Of a stretch of 64,000 nucleotides of DNA, positions 12,901 to 27,900 are shown piece after piece (position 1 is the stretch's first letter; the number at the start of each line of letters is the position of its first letter). A model generated the notes under the pieces. That model worked only from the letters and a program-made list of their open reading frames with translations, ran no database searches and was not told the origin of the DNA. The stretch is from Archivesica marissinica (lineage: Eukaryota > Mollusca > Bivalvia > Venerida > Vesicomyidae): positions 42,653,174 through 42,717,173 of the forward strand of contig CM026394.1 in the NCBI GenBank assembly GCA_014843695.1, read 5' to 3'. Made by a program: the position numbers and the translations under genes.

Positions 12901-15900
12901 TGTTATGGAATTTCAAGAACTGTTTTCGTCCGTATCGCGACCACTACCAGTTAGTCATAAGATTGTTAAGATAAATGATAAAACAGCCGTGGAAGTAGTG
13001 ATAGCGTAGTGATAGAGCGTTCGTTTCATGTATGAAAGGCCCGGGGTTCAATCCCCGCTGGATCCGTTAGAATTAGATTGTGCCCCTTAGGCAAGGCATT
13101 TAAATACCACATTGCCTCTTCTCTATCCCTCATGACGATGGATTCCATCAGGAATGAGGTCTCGATAGTGATTAATATAAGTTGTAGGAACTTGTTTCGC
13201 AATCGAGATAAATAAATTTGTATAAACTAACGATAAAAACATCTCTCGGAAAATGCAAAATACAAACGCTTGCATTACAATTATTGATCAGCTTAAAACA
13301 ATGAGAGACATCGGTCAGTTACTGCCCCTGAATACTCCCTAAAAGTAGATTATTAAGGCCTTATTAAGTGTTTCTCTCTGTTTTTATCGTTGTTTCCTTT
13401 GCACAACATGCTAGCAATTTTATTCCACTATCGCATTATATGATTATTAAATTACTATAATCTCAACATATCTCCTACAGTATATGCAATGGGTCCTTAT
13501 GTGTAAAATAGTGTTATCAGTTAATTTGTTAGCACGTTTATGATAAATTCACATTTATCATACCACAACATCTGGTTAGGGCACAACAGTAAAATCAAAG
13601 TATTCTAACTAAAACGACTTTATTCACATTTTGGAATAAATCAGATTTTACCTGCCAAGGGAGGTAATAGAAAATTACAGATGTCTCTCATTAGGCTAAC
13701 AGCAACAATAATCCAAATTAGTACAGATGCTCCCATATACACATTGAATTATGAATGAAATTCCATCAGCTATGACTCACGTGCATATGTAATTCTCAAT
13801 GGCCAATATAAATCTAGACACGTCTAGACACCAAGGACAGTCGTAATATATTTCGTTAACTAATGTGACTTTGTTGTGTCATCGCATTCATGTAAATAGT
13901 CATCTTTCATTGTACATTAAACTTATTAATATTGTACACAAGTGTTGATTGTGTCTCGTTTGTTATTGTGATCAAGCTTTGCCGGTCCATCCTGTTATAA
14001 ATTAGGTTGTTGATCCTATAAACAGTCCTTGATTGTTACCAAATTAGGTTATTTTATCACATCAACAGTCCTTGATTGTAACCAAATTAGGTTGTTGATC
14101 CTATCCACAGTCCTTGATTGTTACCAAATTAGGTTGTTTTATCACATCAACAGTCCTTGATTGCTACCAAATTAGGTTGTTGACCCTATCATCTGTCCTT
14201 GATTGCTACCAAATTAGGTTGTTGATCCTATCATCTGTCCTTGATTGCTACCAAATTAGGTTGTTGACCCTATCATCTGTCCTTGATTGCTACCAAATTA
14301 GGTTGTTGACCCTATCAATAGTCCTTGATTGTTACCAAATTAGGTTGTTGACCCTATCATCTGTCCTTGATTGTTACCAAATTAGGTTGTTGACCCTATC
14401 ATCTGTCCTTGATTGTTACCAAATTAGGTTGTTGACCCTATCATCTGTCCTTGATTGTTACCAAATTAGGTTGTTGACCCTATCAATAGTCCTTGATTGT
14501 TACCAAATTAGGTTGTTGACCCTATCATCTGTCCTTGATTGTTACCAAATTAGGTTGTTGACCCTATCATCTGTCCTTGATTGCTACCAAATTAGGTTGT
14601 TGACCCTATCATCTGTCCTTGATTGTTACCAAATTAGGTTGTTGACCCTATCAACAGTCCTTGATTGTAACAAAATTAGGTTGTTTTATCACATCATTGA
14701 TTGTGTCTCGTTGGTTATGCTGATTGACTAAATCGCACGCGTTTCTAATAATCAGAAGTATACCACTGTAATCTATCATCACTGATGGTCACGGGTTCGA
14801 GCCCCGCTCAGGCCGTGTCTCATTTATATGAAAAAGTTGGCAGTTTCTTACGGAGGTTGGTGCACCCAAGTACTGGTTAACCGCTGGAGCCTGCCCAGGC
14901 ACGGTTGTGTTAAGTAAACTGCCCGCCGGCGATATAGCCCGAAATGGTGCTGATGCAGGCGTAAAACCCGAAATATAACATAACTAATAATCATAACGTT
15001 GCCATAGATACAACTCATTGCATTGTACAATTAATTATATATTACAGACGGATCTGTAGTCCAGTAGTAACACGCTGGACTGGTAATCCAGGGATCGCAG
15101 GTTCGATCCCCCGTCTGACCCTAATAAAAATGAACAGTCTTTCAGATGGGACTTTAAACCGAGGTCTCGTGTCGGTGCTTTACACCGTGCACGTAAAAGA
15201 ACCAGAGGAGACTCTGCAATAAGTCTCTGTCTGTATCATTACACTATCCTCCAAAATTTAAAATGACCAATCTCTTCAAGAGGCGTCGCTCATATGGGCA
15301 ACCGGTAGCGACGATAAATAAACGTAAAACACACATAACCACGAACTATGACTAATCTCTTCAGGAGGCGTCGCTCATATGGGCAACCGGTAGCGACGAT
15401 AAATAAACATAAAACACACATAACCACGAACTATGACTAATCTCTTCAGGAGGCGTCGCTCATATGGGCAACCGGTAGCGACGATAAATAAACGTAAAAC
15501 ACACATAACCACGAACTATGACTAATCTCTTCAGGAGGCGTCGTTCATATGGACAACCGGTAGCGACGATAAATAAACGTAAAACACACACGTACAATTT
15601 ATGGTCAGTTACAGTCTTTGAACATTCAGACAATTCGGCTTACGCACGTTAAGCTCAACTCAACTCAACATGCTAAGAGCAAAGCATAATTATACACAAA
15701 TACATACGTACATGCATAATAAATACATGACATTTTACAGAGAGGTTATTCAAATTTAAATGAAAAAGAAACTAAACTGTCTACCTTCTTGTTATGTTTG
15801 TTGTGTTCGCATTCTGTCTGCTGAATAACTAATTTTTACTAAGTTGACCAATGACTTTTTCGATGTTTGATTCATTAATGCTGTGCATTTATTTAATATT

Positions 15901-18900
15901 GGCCATTTGCCAAAATAATGTTTGAAATATTGTGTTCTTAACTGTCTATGCTTGGGACAAACTAAAATAAAATGGTATTCTGATTCTACTTGGTTGATAT
16001 TACAAACTATACATTTCCTAAACAGCACAACTGTATTGTGAAACCCAATAAATGTAATACATGTTGATTTTATTCAGGAATCTAACTGATGACGATATAG
16101 AGAAACTGCGCCGTATCATTAAGGAGGCAGTGGACTTGAGCAGTCGTATACGAGTACTAATTAGGGAAAAGGATACGTAAGTATGAAGCAGGAATGTCAG
16201 ATGTTTATAAAAGGGAGTTCTATAGGGTTATTCTGATTATTTTTTGAATGTCTATATTTTAAAATCATCAATCATGTTGTAAGGTGGTTTATTTAAGCTT
16301 TGCTTGCAAAAGGTACAACGTTTTACGCTTATTTATCGTCGCTACCGGTCGCCCATATGAGCGACGCCTCCTGAAGAGATTAGATGTTTGGAGGATAGTG
16401 CAATGATACAGACAGAGACCCATTCCAGAGTCTCCACAGGTTCATTTAAGTACATGGTGTAGAGTACCGACACGAGACCTCTGTTTAAAGTCCCATCTTG
16501 AAAGACTTAATTTTATTATTGTCAGACGGGAGATCGAACCTACAATCCCTGGATTACAAGTCCAGCGTGTTAACCACTGTGTCCTTGTTGTATTCTGGTT
16601 TATATAGGTACGTGTATATCCGCCGGATAGTACTGTCAGCGAGGAAACAAAGGTCGATCACTCGTTGAGACGTGACCACAACGCTTATAATCCAAGTCGT
16701 AAATACTTATGTTAAGTTCGAATGGTATACATTTTGATGCAAACAGCTATAGTTTGTGAAGTCCGCCTGTGATCGAGTGGTTACGGTCTCTGACTTGTAT
16801 ACCACTGTAACCTATCATCTCTGATGGTCACGGGTTCGAGACCCGCTCAGACCGTGTCTCATTTATATGAAAAATTTGCCATTTCTTACGGAGGTTGGTG
16901 CACCAAGTACTGGTTAACCGCTGGAGCCTGCCCAGGAAAGGTGTTGTTAGCTCAATTGCCCGTCGCTCAAATAGGAAACCGGTAGCGACGTTAAATAAAC
17001 TTAAATAATAAAATAATATATTTTGTGAATGTTTATTTAAATTTATAATGTTTGCACTGATGGCTAAGTTTAACAATTTAAATTTAGTTATTAGCTATTA
17101 AGTAAATAAACAATTTAGATAGTGCTTTAATCTGTTGTTGGTTGTGGAAGACCCCTTGTGTCCCTCAGAGGAGGAGTATGCAAGGTACGGTGTTCATTCG
17201 TGTAGACCAATATATATTATTCAAACCATCTGGATTGCATCCTCACGTGAAATTATTCGACCTCCACACCCTAGTGAGATTCGAATTTGCAAAGATTAGG
17301 GGCAAGTGCTTTGAAGTCATATATCTCAACCAATAGGACACGTGGTCCCTAAATCAATCGGTTATACTAGTTATATGTATGTATTCTAAACATGGAATTG
17401 TTCGACCTCCGCCAGGTGGGATTCGAATTTGCAGAGGTTAGGGGCACATGAAGTCATATATAGTAAACAACCATGTTATAATACGTACGTATTCTAGGTA
17501 CACTGATCGCTTCCGAACATGGAATTGTTCGACCTCCACCCAGTGCGATTCCAATTTGCAGAGGTTAGGGACAATTGTTTTGAAGTCATAGAGTTCAACC
17601 ACTAGGACACGGTGGTCCCTAAACACTCATGTTGTAATACGTATGTATTCTAGGTACACTGATGAGGATGTAGAAAGCCATGCGAAGGATATCAACAACT
17701 TACAACTGTTACTGCACAATGTGGTGGAGATATGGACCAAAGTGACCGACTACCACAAAGAAAAGTATAAACCCAAACCATAGATTATGATATATAGGTC
17801 ATGGTATAGAGGTCATGCAATATAGGTCATGGTATAGAGGTCATGGTATAGAGGTCATGGTATATATATCATGATATATATGTCATGGTATATATGTAAT
17901 GGTATAGAGGTCATGTTATAGAGGTCATGATATAGAGGTCCTGGTATAGAGGTCATGGTATAGAGGTCATGGTATATATGTCATGATATATATGTCATTG
18001 TATATATGTCATGGTATAGAGGTCATGGTACAGAGGTCATGCTATAGAGGTCATGGAATAGAGGTCATGATATTTAGGTATTGGTATAGGAGCCATGACA
18101 TAGAGATCATGATATAGGGGTCATGCTGTAGAGGTCATGCTATAGAGGTCATGATATAGAGGTCATGGTATAGAGGTCATGGTATAGAGGTCATGCTATA
18201 GCGGTCATGGAATTGAGGTCATGATATTTAGATATTGGTATAGGAGCCATGCTATAGAGATCATGATATAGGGGTCATGCTGTAGAGGTCATGCTATAGA
18301 GGTCATGCTATAGAGGTCATGATATAGAGGTCATGGTATAGAGGTCATGGTATAGAGGTCATGCTATAGCGGTCATGGAATAGAGGTCATGATATTTAGG
18401 TATTGGTATAGGAGCCATGATATAGAGATCATGATATAGGGGTCATGCTGTAGAGGTCATGTTATAGAGGTCATGATATAGTGGTCATTATAAATACATA
18501 GGGTAATTGAGTACAATGTAACTGACATGGACTGGTTCATGATATTTTTTGACCAATAAATTAATAAGAAAATTACATTCGGACCTGTTCATTATTTCAA
18601 CGTGGGTAATTTTGTCTAAAAATAGTAATATTACTGGCAAAAAGTGCAGATCCTGATAAGACGGCTTGTCACGAGTCAGCTCATCTGGATCTACTATGTG
18701 TGTAAGCCTATTGAGAGGTATGTGGTGTTGAAAGGGTTAATAACAGTACGTAGTGTTGGTCATTGTTTACTACATGTTTCATTGTAATTTCTTTAGTACC
18801 TCAACATACATGACGACCACAACTACAGGCGGATCTGTAGTCCAGTTCGATCCCCCGTCTGACCCTAATCAAATTAACAGTCTTTCGGATGGGACATTAA

Positions 18901-21900
18901 ACCGAGAGCTCGTGTCGGTGCTGTACACCGTGCACGTAAAAGAACCAGAGAATCTCCTCAGGAGGCGTCGCTCATATGGACAACCGGTAGTGACGATAAA
19001 TAAACGTAAAACACACACATGTATCGAAAACATGGCAGTCATCGCGATTTTGAAATTAGCGACGCCTCCTGAGGAGATAAGTCATTTTAGATTTTTGGAG
19101 GATAGTGCAATGATACAGACAGAGACCCATTCCAGAGTCTCATCTGGTTCTTTTACGTGCATGGTGTACATGCAGCACAGACACGAGATCTCGGTTTAAT
19201 GTCCCATCCGAAAGACTGTTAATTTTATTAGTGTCAGACGGGGGATCGAGCCTGCGATCGCTGGATTCCCAGTCCAACGTGTTGAGCACTGGACTGCCAA
19301 CATATATACAATGACATAGTTTTAGAACCTAATACTAATCTTATAGCTGGTACTCACTATTTGATACCATCACAGGTTCGGGAACAATGTGATGAGTGAG
19401 ATGATGGAGCTTGCCACAGATATATGTTCTGTGTACGGAGAAGTCATGTCTATATTCCTGCAAAGGTTCGCATAGTTTCTGTTTTCATTGCGCTTATTAA
19501 TAAGCTATGTTTATTCTACAATGTTTGCACAACTATTGTTGTATCATCATATAGTAAGCACTCTCTGCGATGTGGATGATGCGTTCATATGGCCATTCAC
19601 TTGGAAGCAAACAAGAGTAGGCGCAGATATCTCCAATCCGACTATTCATGATGCGTTCATACGCCATTCATTTGGAATCAAACAAGAGTAGGCGCAGATA
19701 CCTCTAATCTGACTATTCATGATGCGTTCATACGCCATTCATTTGGAATCAAACAAGAGTAGGCGCAGATACCTCTAATCTGACTATTCATGATACGTTC
19801 ATACGCCATTCATTTGGAATCAAACAAGAGTAGACGCAGATACCTCTAATCTGACTATTCATGATGCGTTCATACGCCATTCATTTGGAATCAAACAAGA
19901 GTAGGCGCAGATACCTCCGGTCTGACTATTCATGATGCGTTCATACGCCAATCATTTGGAATCAAACAAGAGTAGGCGCAGATACCTCTAATCTGACTAT
20001 TCATGATACGTTCATACGGCCATTCATTTGGAATCAAACAAGAGTAGACGCAGATACCTCTAATCTGACTATTCATGATGCGTTCATACGCCATTCATTT
20101 GGAATCAAACAAGAGTAGGCGCAGATACCTCTAATCTGACTATTCATGATGCGTTCATACGCCATTCATTTGGAATCAAACAAGAGTAGGCGCAGATACC
20201 TCTAATCTGACTATTCATGATGCGTTCATACGCCAATCATTTGGAATCAAACAAGAGTAGGCGCAGATACCTCCGGTCTGACTATTCATGATGCGTTCAT
20301 ACGCCATTCATTTGGAATCAAACAAGAGTAGGCGCAGATACCTCCGGTCTGACTATTCATGGTGCGTTCTGGCGGCCATTCATGTGTAAGCAAACAAGAG
20401 TAAGCGGCGATATCTCCAATCTGACTATTTATGATGCGTTCATACGCCATTCACTTGGAAGCAAACAAGAGTAGGCGGCGATACCTCCGGTCTGACTATT
20501 TATGATGCGTTCTGACGGCCATTCATATGTAAGCAAGCAAGAGTAGGCGGAGATACCTCCAATCTGACTATTTATGATGCGTTCTGACAGCCATTCATGT
20601 GTAAGCAAACAAGAGTAGGCGGATATACCTCCGGTCTGACTATTCATGATGCGTTCATACGGCCATTCATTTGGAAGCAAACAAGAGTAGGCGCAGATAT
20701 CTCCGGTCTGACTATTCATGATGCGTTCATACGGCCATTCATTTGGAAGCAAACAAGAGTAGGCGCAGATATCTCCGGTCTGACTATTCATGATGCGTTC
20801 ATACGGCCATTCATTTGGAAGCAAACAAGAGTAGGCGGCGATACCTCCGGTCTGACTATTCATGATGCGTTCATACGGCCATTCATTTGGAAGCAAACAA
20901 GAGTAGGCGCAGATATCTCCGGTCTGACTATTCATGATGCGTTCATACGGCCATTCATTTGGAAGCAAACAAGAGTAGGCGCAGATATCTCCGGTCTGAC
21001 TATTCATGATGCGTTCATACGCCATTCATTTGGAATCAAACAAGAGTAGACGCAGATACCTCTAATCTGACTATTCATGATGCGTTCATACGCCATTCAT
21101 TTGGAATCAAACAAGAGTAGGCGCAGATACCTCCGGTCTGACTATTCATGGTGCGTTCTGGCGGCCATTCATGTGTAAGCAAACAAGAGTAAGCGGCGAT
21201 ATCTCCAATCTGACTATTTATGATGCGTTCATACGCCATTCACTTGGAAGCAAACAAGAGTAGGCGGCGATACCTCCGGTCTGACTATTTATGATGCGTT
21301 CTGACGGCCATTCATATGTAAGCAAGCAAGAGTAGGCGGAGATACCTCCAATCTGACTATTTATGATGCGTTCTGACGGCCATTCATGTGTAAGCAAACA
21401 AGAGTAGGCGGATATACCTCCGGTCTGACTATTCATGATGCGTTCATACGGCCATTCATTTGGAAGCAAACAAGAGTAGGCGCAGATATCTCCGGTCTGA
21501 CTATTCATGATGCGTTCATACGGCCATTCATTTGGAAGCAAACAAGAGTAGGCGGCGATACCTCCGGTCTGACTATTCATGATGCGTTCATACGGCCATT
21601 CATTTGGAAGCAAACAAGTGGGCAGATATCTCCGTCTGACTATTCATGATGCGTTCATACGGCCATTCATTTGGAAGCAAACAAGAGTAGGCGCAGATAT
21701 CTCCGGTCTGACTATTCATGATGCGTTCATACGGCCATTCATTTGGAAGCAAACAAGAGTAGGCGCAGATATCTCCGGTCTGACTATTCATGATGCGTTC
21801 ATACGGCCATTCATTTGGAAGCAAACAAGAGTAGGCGCAGATACCTCCGGTCTGACTATTCATGATGCGTTCATACGGCCATTCATTTGGAAGCAAACAA

Positions 21901-24900
21901 GAGTAGGCGCAGATACCTCCGGTCTGACTATTCATGATGCGTTCATTCGGCCATTCACTTGGAAGCAAACAAGAGTAGGCGGCGATACCTCCGGTCTGAC
22001 TATTCATGATGTGTTCATACGGCCATTCACTTGGAAGCAAACAAGAGTAGGCGCAGATACCTCCGGTCTGACTATTCGTGATGCGTTCATACGGCCATTC
22101 ATTTGGAAGCAAACAAGTGTAGGCGGCGATACCTCCAATCTGACTATTCATGATGCGTTCATACGGCCATTCATTTGGAAGCAAACAAGAGTAGGCGGCG
22201 ATACCTCCAATCTGACTATTCATGATGCATTCATACGGCCATTCATTTGGAAGCAAACAAGAGTAGGCGGCGATACCTCCGGTCTGACTATTATCAGACA
22301 GTATGCTATATTTCTAAAGTCTGCACTCGAAATCAGGATGCATTGTAGAGAAGCGTGAGTGTTCATCACAGCGCTAACTGATAAGCCTTATCCACAGCGC
22401 AAACAGTGCAATAATCTGGAAGCATACTTCAAACAATACTTGCAAATATATCCATAAATAGCACAACACAACATAGAGTTTATTGGCAGTAATCATTTAC
22501 ACATGCAAACGCAATTTCCAATAGTATAATGTAAATTTGTTTATAATTTCTACAATGCTTAAAGAGTAGTAACTACTGTTCGCACAGGGTGTCAGTATAT
22601 GCGCTCAGCCGGACACCGGTTTTTAGTGAGGAGGTCATTTGCATAACGCGCACTACAGAAACAATACAAGAAACATTACAAATAGGGAAAACCATGACTT
22701 TCCTGAGAATGTGCTTCATAACAATTGACAATACATGTATACATATCATATTATAATAAGCAATTTGTAAATTTGCACCACAGCTGTATATTGTAGATGT
22801 ATTCTACAAGCATTGTCATAGACACTTATTAGTATCATCATTTCTCAATTTGAATGCATTAAATATAATATATTGAGTGGAGAGAATTACCATAAACTCC
22901 TGTAGCTTTCAATTCAATCCACTTGTCTTGATAGTTGTATTGTATGGATGTTATATAGTCAGATGTTATATGTCATGTTTATCTTTATAAATAAAATATG
23001 TTTAAACCAAATATATATTTCGAAACAGCATATTTCCAACTTGCAAGTATATCCATAAATAAAAGATATATAGTTACTGTCCTATAGCTTGAATAACATA
23101 ATGAACATAAACTAATTGTTTGGAATAGCCTGCTAAAAATCTGTTAAAAAATCTGCTAATAATCTGTTAAAAAATCTGCTAAAAATCTGTTAAAAAATCT
23201 AATTTGCACTACAGTCTACATCCGCTATGCCAAATTGTCGGTTATGTCGAATTCTCCGGATATCTCGAAGTCGGACCAAAGTCCCGTTTCAGACACTATA
23301 ATTTTACATATAACTGGCTGCTTATATCGAATTTTGTTTAAGTCAAACTTCGGTTATGTCGAAGTATTTTGTTCGGTCCTACGAAATTCGACATAACGGA
23401 TGTAGACTGTATATGGATATTTTAACATCAGATACATAAGATTCGTTCAAACTGTTCTCCAGTCAGACATCGAGTTGGCTACATATGCCTAGTGTCTTAC
23501 GGTCTAGCACTATATGATCTTTATTTTTAGTCATTATAACTACACCCAGTAAATGCGAGCAAACATGTTTATGATATCTTCAAGTGTGACGTGTGGTTCT
23601 GCTATTTCCTGTGATGCATGATCTTGTCTGATTCAGTGTTCGTATATATTGACAGTGTCATTATCGGTTTCAATATGTCCCCGTTTCAGAAGGATGGCCC
23701 GTTTGTTATGAATGTTTGGAATCAAATCAAATCAAATGTATTCACTCAGTGCATCATACATGATACAAACATGAGGTATATATATAGTAATACGGTTTTA
23801 AACAGTGGTACATAGCAAATCTAATTTACAGAGAGCAAACAGAATATGTTTCGTAAAACTTAACTATCTATTGTTTACACTTTATTTAAATAATTTGACT
23901 AGATATATTTGTTTTGTCGTATTACAGATTGGTTTGATTTTTTTCCAGTGCGAACAGTGCAGATCATGATCAGACTCTTTTTTCTGGTAATTGAAATTTC
24001 AGACCGTCAAAAAAATGACATCTCTTGTTAAAACACTGACCGTCTATCTTTTGTCCATGAATAATAGCGTTGGGCGGTTCATTCAAATAATGTTTTTGAA
24101 AAGAAGATTAAAATTGGACATTGATGATCAGGCTGGACTGCTTCAAAACTAGTTGGTTAAACAGTATAACCAATGTACACGTGTTTTATACAATTATGTC
24201 TGACGGAAACAGTATAATGTACAATCGCAAAATCTGTTACTAAAGCATTTGCCCTTAGGGAGAACTATATTAAAACTCTCAGTACTTCGTACTATATACC
24301 CCCCGTCTGACCCTAATACAATTTACAGTCTTTCAGATGGGACATTAAACCGAGGTCTCGTGTCGGTGCTGTACACAGTGCACGTACACTGGAATGGGTC
24401 TCTGTCTGTATCATTGCACTATCCTCCAACAATCTAAAATGACTAATCTCTTCAGGAGGCGTCGCTCATATGGGCAACCGGTAGCGATGATAAATAAACG
24501 TAAAAACACAAGCTACTATATACACATCAGCTATAGATGTATTTATGCGAGCATGGCGTTAACTATGCATTTTAACAGACGGATCTGTAGTCCAGTGGTA
24601 ACACACTGGACTGGTAATCCAGGGATCGCATGTTCGATCCCCCGTCTGACCCTAATAAAATTAACAGTCTTTCAGATGGGACGTTAAGCCGAGGTCTCGT
24701 GTCTGTGCTTTACACCGTGCACGTAAAAGAACCAGAGGAGACTCTGGAATGGGTATATGTCTGTATCATTGAAAAATCCAAATATCTAAAATGACTAATC
24801 TCTTCAGGAGGCGTCGCTCATATGGGCAACCGGTAGCGACGATAAATAAACGTAAAAAACTATGCATTTACCGGAACCTTTAATTTATATTGTTGTTCAT

Positions 24901-27900
24901 TTATATATTGTAATTATATGTATGTGCATAATTGAAATGAACACAAATAGTAAAAGTTATTTAACATGAAGAATATGTTCTGAATGATTGCATTGTGGGC
25001 TGGAGGCCTTATATATGACAATAAACCTTATGTTATGTTATGTTGCAATAATAATAATATACATGCATGTAGATATGCAATTACTTATTGAGCGGGAGGT
25101 CGAATATTCGAACCTCATCAGGGGTTCATTCTGATATTGCCGGTTGGTACATTTAATGGTTACCGATTGCCTATCAGCCAGTCGCATGGCCTTCAATGAT
25201 AGGATTCGGGAAGTTCTGATGTCCATAAGAGGTGTCTCATAAGTCAGAAATGGCTGACGCTTTCAATAGGGCACTGTAATAAAAAAGCACGCAACTTTAT
25301 TTTAGGAATCATTTCGAATTGTTTAAATATTGTTTCGTATATCACGTTGTAGGTTTGGATTGAATATTGTGCCGTTACTTCGCCCGGTCCATGGTCTCTT
25401 CTACAGTATAAGTATACATTGCCGGTATCACTGTCCAGATCTGGCGGAGGATGATGTCAACGAGAGGAAATATGTCTACAGCAGTTTCCTAACGGCCATG
25501 TTGAGCTTCATGAAAAGCACTAAGGTCCTTCTGAAAAGACTACGGTAATTTAATTTTAACGATCTATTCTTTCTGTATTCAGAAAGTAAACTAGCCTTTT
25601 GGTGAGCTTAATAGCAATATATTGGTGAGCTTAATAGCAACCATTTGGTGAGCTTAATAGCAACATTTTTCTGAGCTTAATAGCAATATTTTGGTGAGCA
25701 TAATAGCAACATTTTGGTGAGCTTAATAGCAGCATTTTGGTGAGCTTAATAGCAATATTTTGGTGAGCTTAATATAATAGCAATATTTTGTTGAGCTTAA
25801 TAGCAGCATTTTGGCGGACTTTATATAATAGCAATATTTTGGCGAGCGTAATATAATAGCAATATGTTAATGAGCTTAATAGCAACATTTTGGTGGGCTT
25901 AATAGCAACATGTTGGTGATCTTAATAGCAACATGTTGGTGAGCTTAATATAATAGCAATATGTTGGTGAGCTTAATAGCAATATTTTGGTGAGCTTAAT
26001 AGCAATATTTTGGTGAGCTTAATATAATAGCAATATTTTGGTGAGCTTAATATCAACATTTTTGCGGACTTAATATAATAGCAATATGTTGGTGAGCTTA
26101 ATAGCAACATTTTGGCGAGCTTTATAGCAATATTTTGTTGAGCTTAATAGCAACATTGTGGAGAGCTTTATAGCAATATTTTGGCGAGCGTAATATAATA
26201 GCAACATTTTGGCGAGCTTTATAGCAATATTTTGTTGAGCTTAATAGCAACATTTTGGAGAGCTTTATAGCAATATTTTGGCGAGCGTAATATAATAGCA
26301 ATATGTTGGTGAGCTTAATAGCAATATTTTGGTGAGCTTAATAGCAACATTTTGGTGAGCTTAATATAATAGCAATATCTTGGTGAGCTTAATAGCAACA
26401 TTTTGGCGGGCTTAATATAATAGCAATATTGTGGTGAGCTTAATAGCAATATGTTGGTGAGCTTAATAGCAACATTTTGGTGAGCTTAATAGCAATATGT
26501 TGGTGAGCTTAATATAATAGCAATATGTTGGTGAGCTTAATAGCAACATTTTGGTGAGCTTAATATAATCAATATTTTGGTGAGCTTAATAGCAACATTT
26601 TGGTAAGTTTCATAGCAACATTTTGGTGAGCTTAATGTAATAGCAATATGTTGGTGAGCTTAATAGCAATATATTGGTGAGCTTAATAGCAACATGTTAG
26701 TGAGCTTAATAGCAGTATTTTGGTGAGCTTAATAGCAACATTTTTCTGAGCTTAATAGCAATATTTTGATGAGCTCAATAGCAATATTTTGGTGAGCTTA
26801 ATAGCAGCATTTTGGTGAGCTTAATAGCAATATTTTGGTGAGCTTAATATAATAGCAACATTTTGGTGAGCTTAATACCAGCATTTTGGCGGACTTAATT
26901 TAATAGCAATATGTTGGTGAGCTTAATATCAATATTTTGGTGAGCTTAATAGCAACATTTTGGAGAGCTTTATAACAATATTTTGGCGAGCGTAATATAA
27001 TAGCAATATGTTAATGAGCTTAATAGCAACATTTTGGTGAGCTTAATAGCAACATTTTAGTTAGCTTAATAGTAACATTTTCGTGAGCTTAATATAATAG
27101 CAATATGTTGGTGAGCTTAATAGCAACATTTTGGAGAGCTGTATAACAATATTTTGGCGAGCGTAATATAATAGCAATATGTTGATGAGCTTAATAGCAA
27201 CATTTTGGTGAGCTTAATAGCAACATTTTGGTTAGCTTTATAGCAATATGTTGGTAAGCTTAATAGCAACATTTTGGTGAGCTTAATGTAATAGCAATAT
27301 GTTTGTGAGCTTAATAGCAATATATTGGTGAGCTTAATAGCAACATTTTAGTGAGCTTAATAGCAATATTTTGGTGAGGTTAATAGCAACATTTTTCTGA
27401 GCTTAATAGCAATATTTTGGTGAGCTTAATAGCAGCATTTTGATGAGCTTAATAGCAATATTTTGGTGAGCTTAATATAATAGCAACATTTTGGTGAGCT
27501 TAATAGCAGCATTTTGGCGGACTTAATATAATATCAATATGTTGGTGAGCTTAATAGCAATATTTTGGTGAGCTTAATAGCAACATTTTGGAGAGCTTTA
27601 TAGCAATATTTTGGCGAGCGTAATATAATAGCAATATGTTAATGAGCTTAATAGCAACATTTTGGTGAGTTTAATATAATAGCAATATTTTGGTGAGCTT
27701 AATAGCAACATTTTGGAGAGCTTTATAGCAATATTTTGGCGAGCGTAATATAATAGCAATATGTTGATGAGCTTAATAGCAACATTTTGGTGAGCTTAAT
27801 TGCAACATTTTGGTGAGCTTAATAGCAATATGTTGGTAAGCTTAATAGCAATATGTTGGTGAGCTTAATATAATAGCAATATTTTGGTGAACTTAATAGC

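Noticed and set aside
14114..14731. 205-codon frame of Leu-rich repeats
   Set aside because: 42-bp minisatellite read in frame; not a leucine-rich repeat protein.
15046..15120. tRNA gene
   Set aside because: A and B boxes are present but always continue into SINE bodies; no clean cloverleaf with paired ends was seen. Same for all other tRNA-like heads.
20429..22358. Long open frames on both strands (SGLTIHDAFIRPFIWKQ repeats)
   Set aside because: The 72-bp satellite unit is 24 codons; both strands open. Only the 57 nt at 22298 is kept, for splice and phase reasons.
23451..23505. Possible extra 39-nt exon (after tctccag)
   Set aside because: Phase fits but the donor (ACG|GTCTAG) is weak and the peptide has no support.
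23941..23993. Possible exon after ttttttccag
   Set aside because: The donor phase (1) does not match the next exon.
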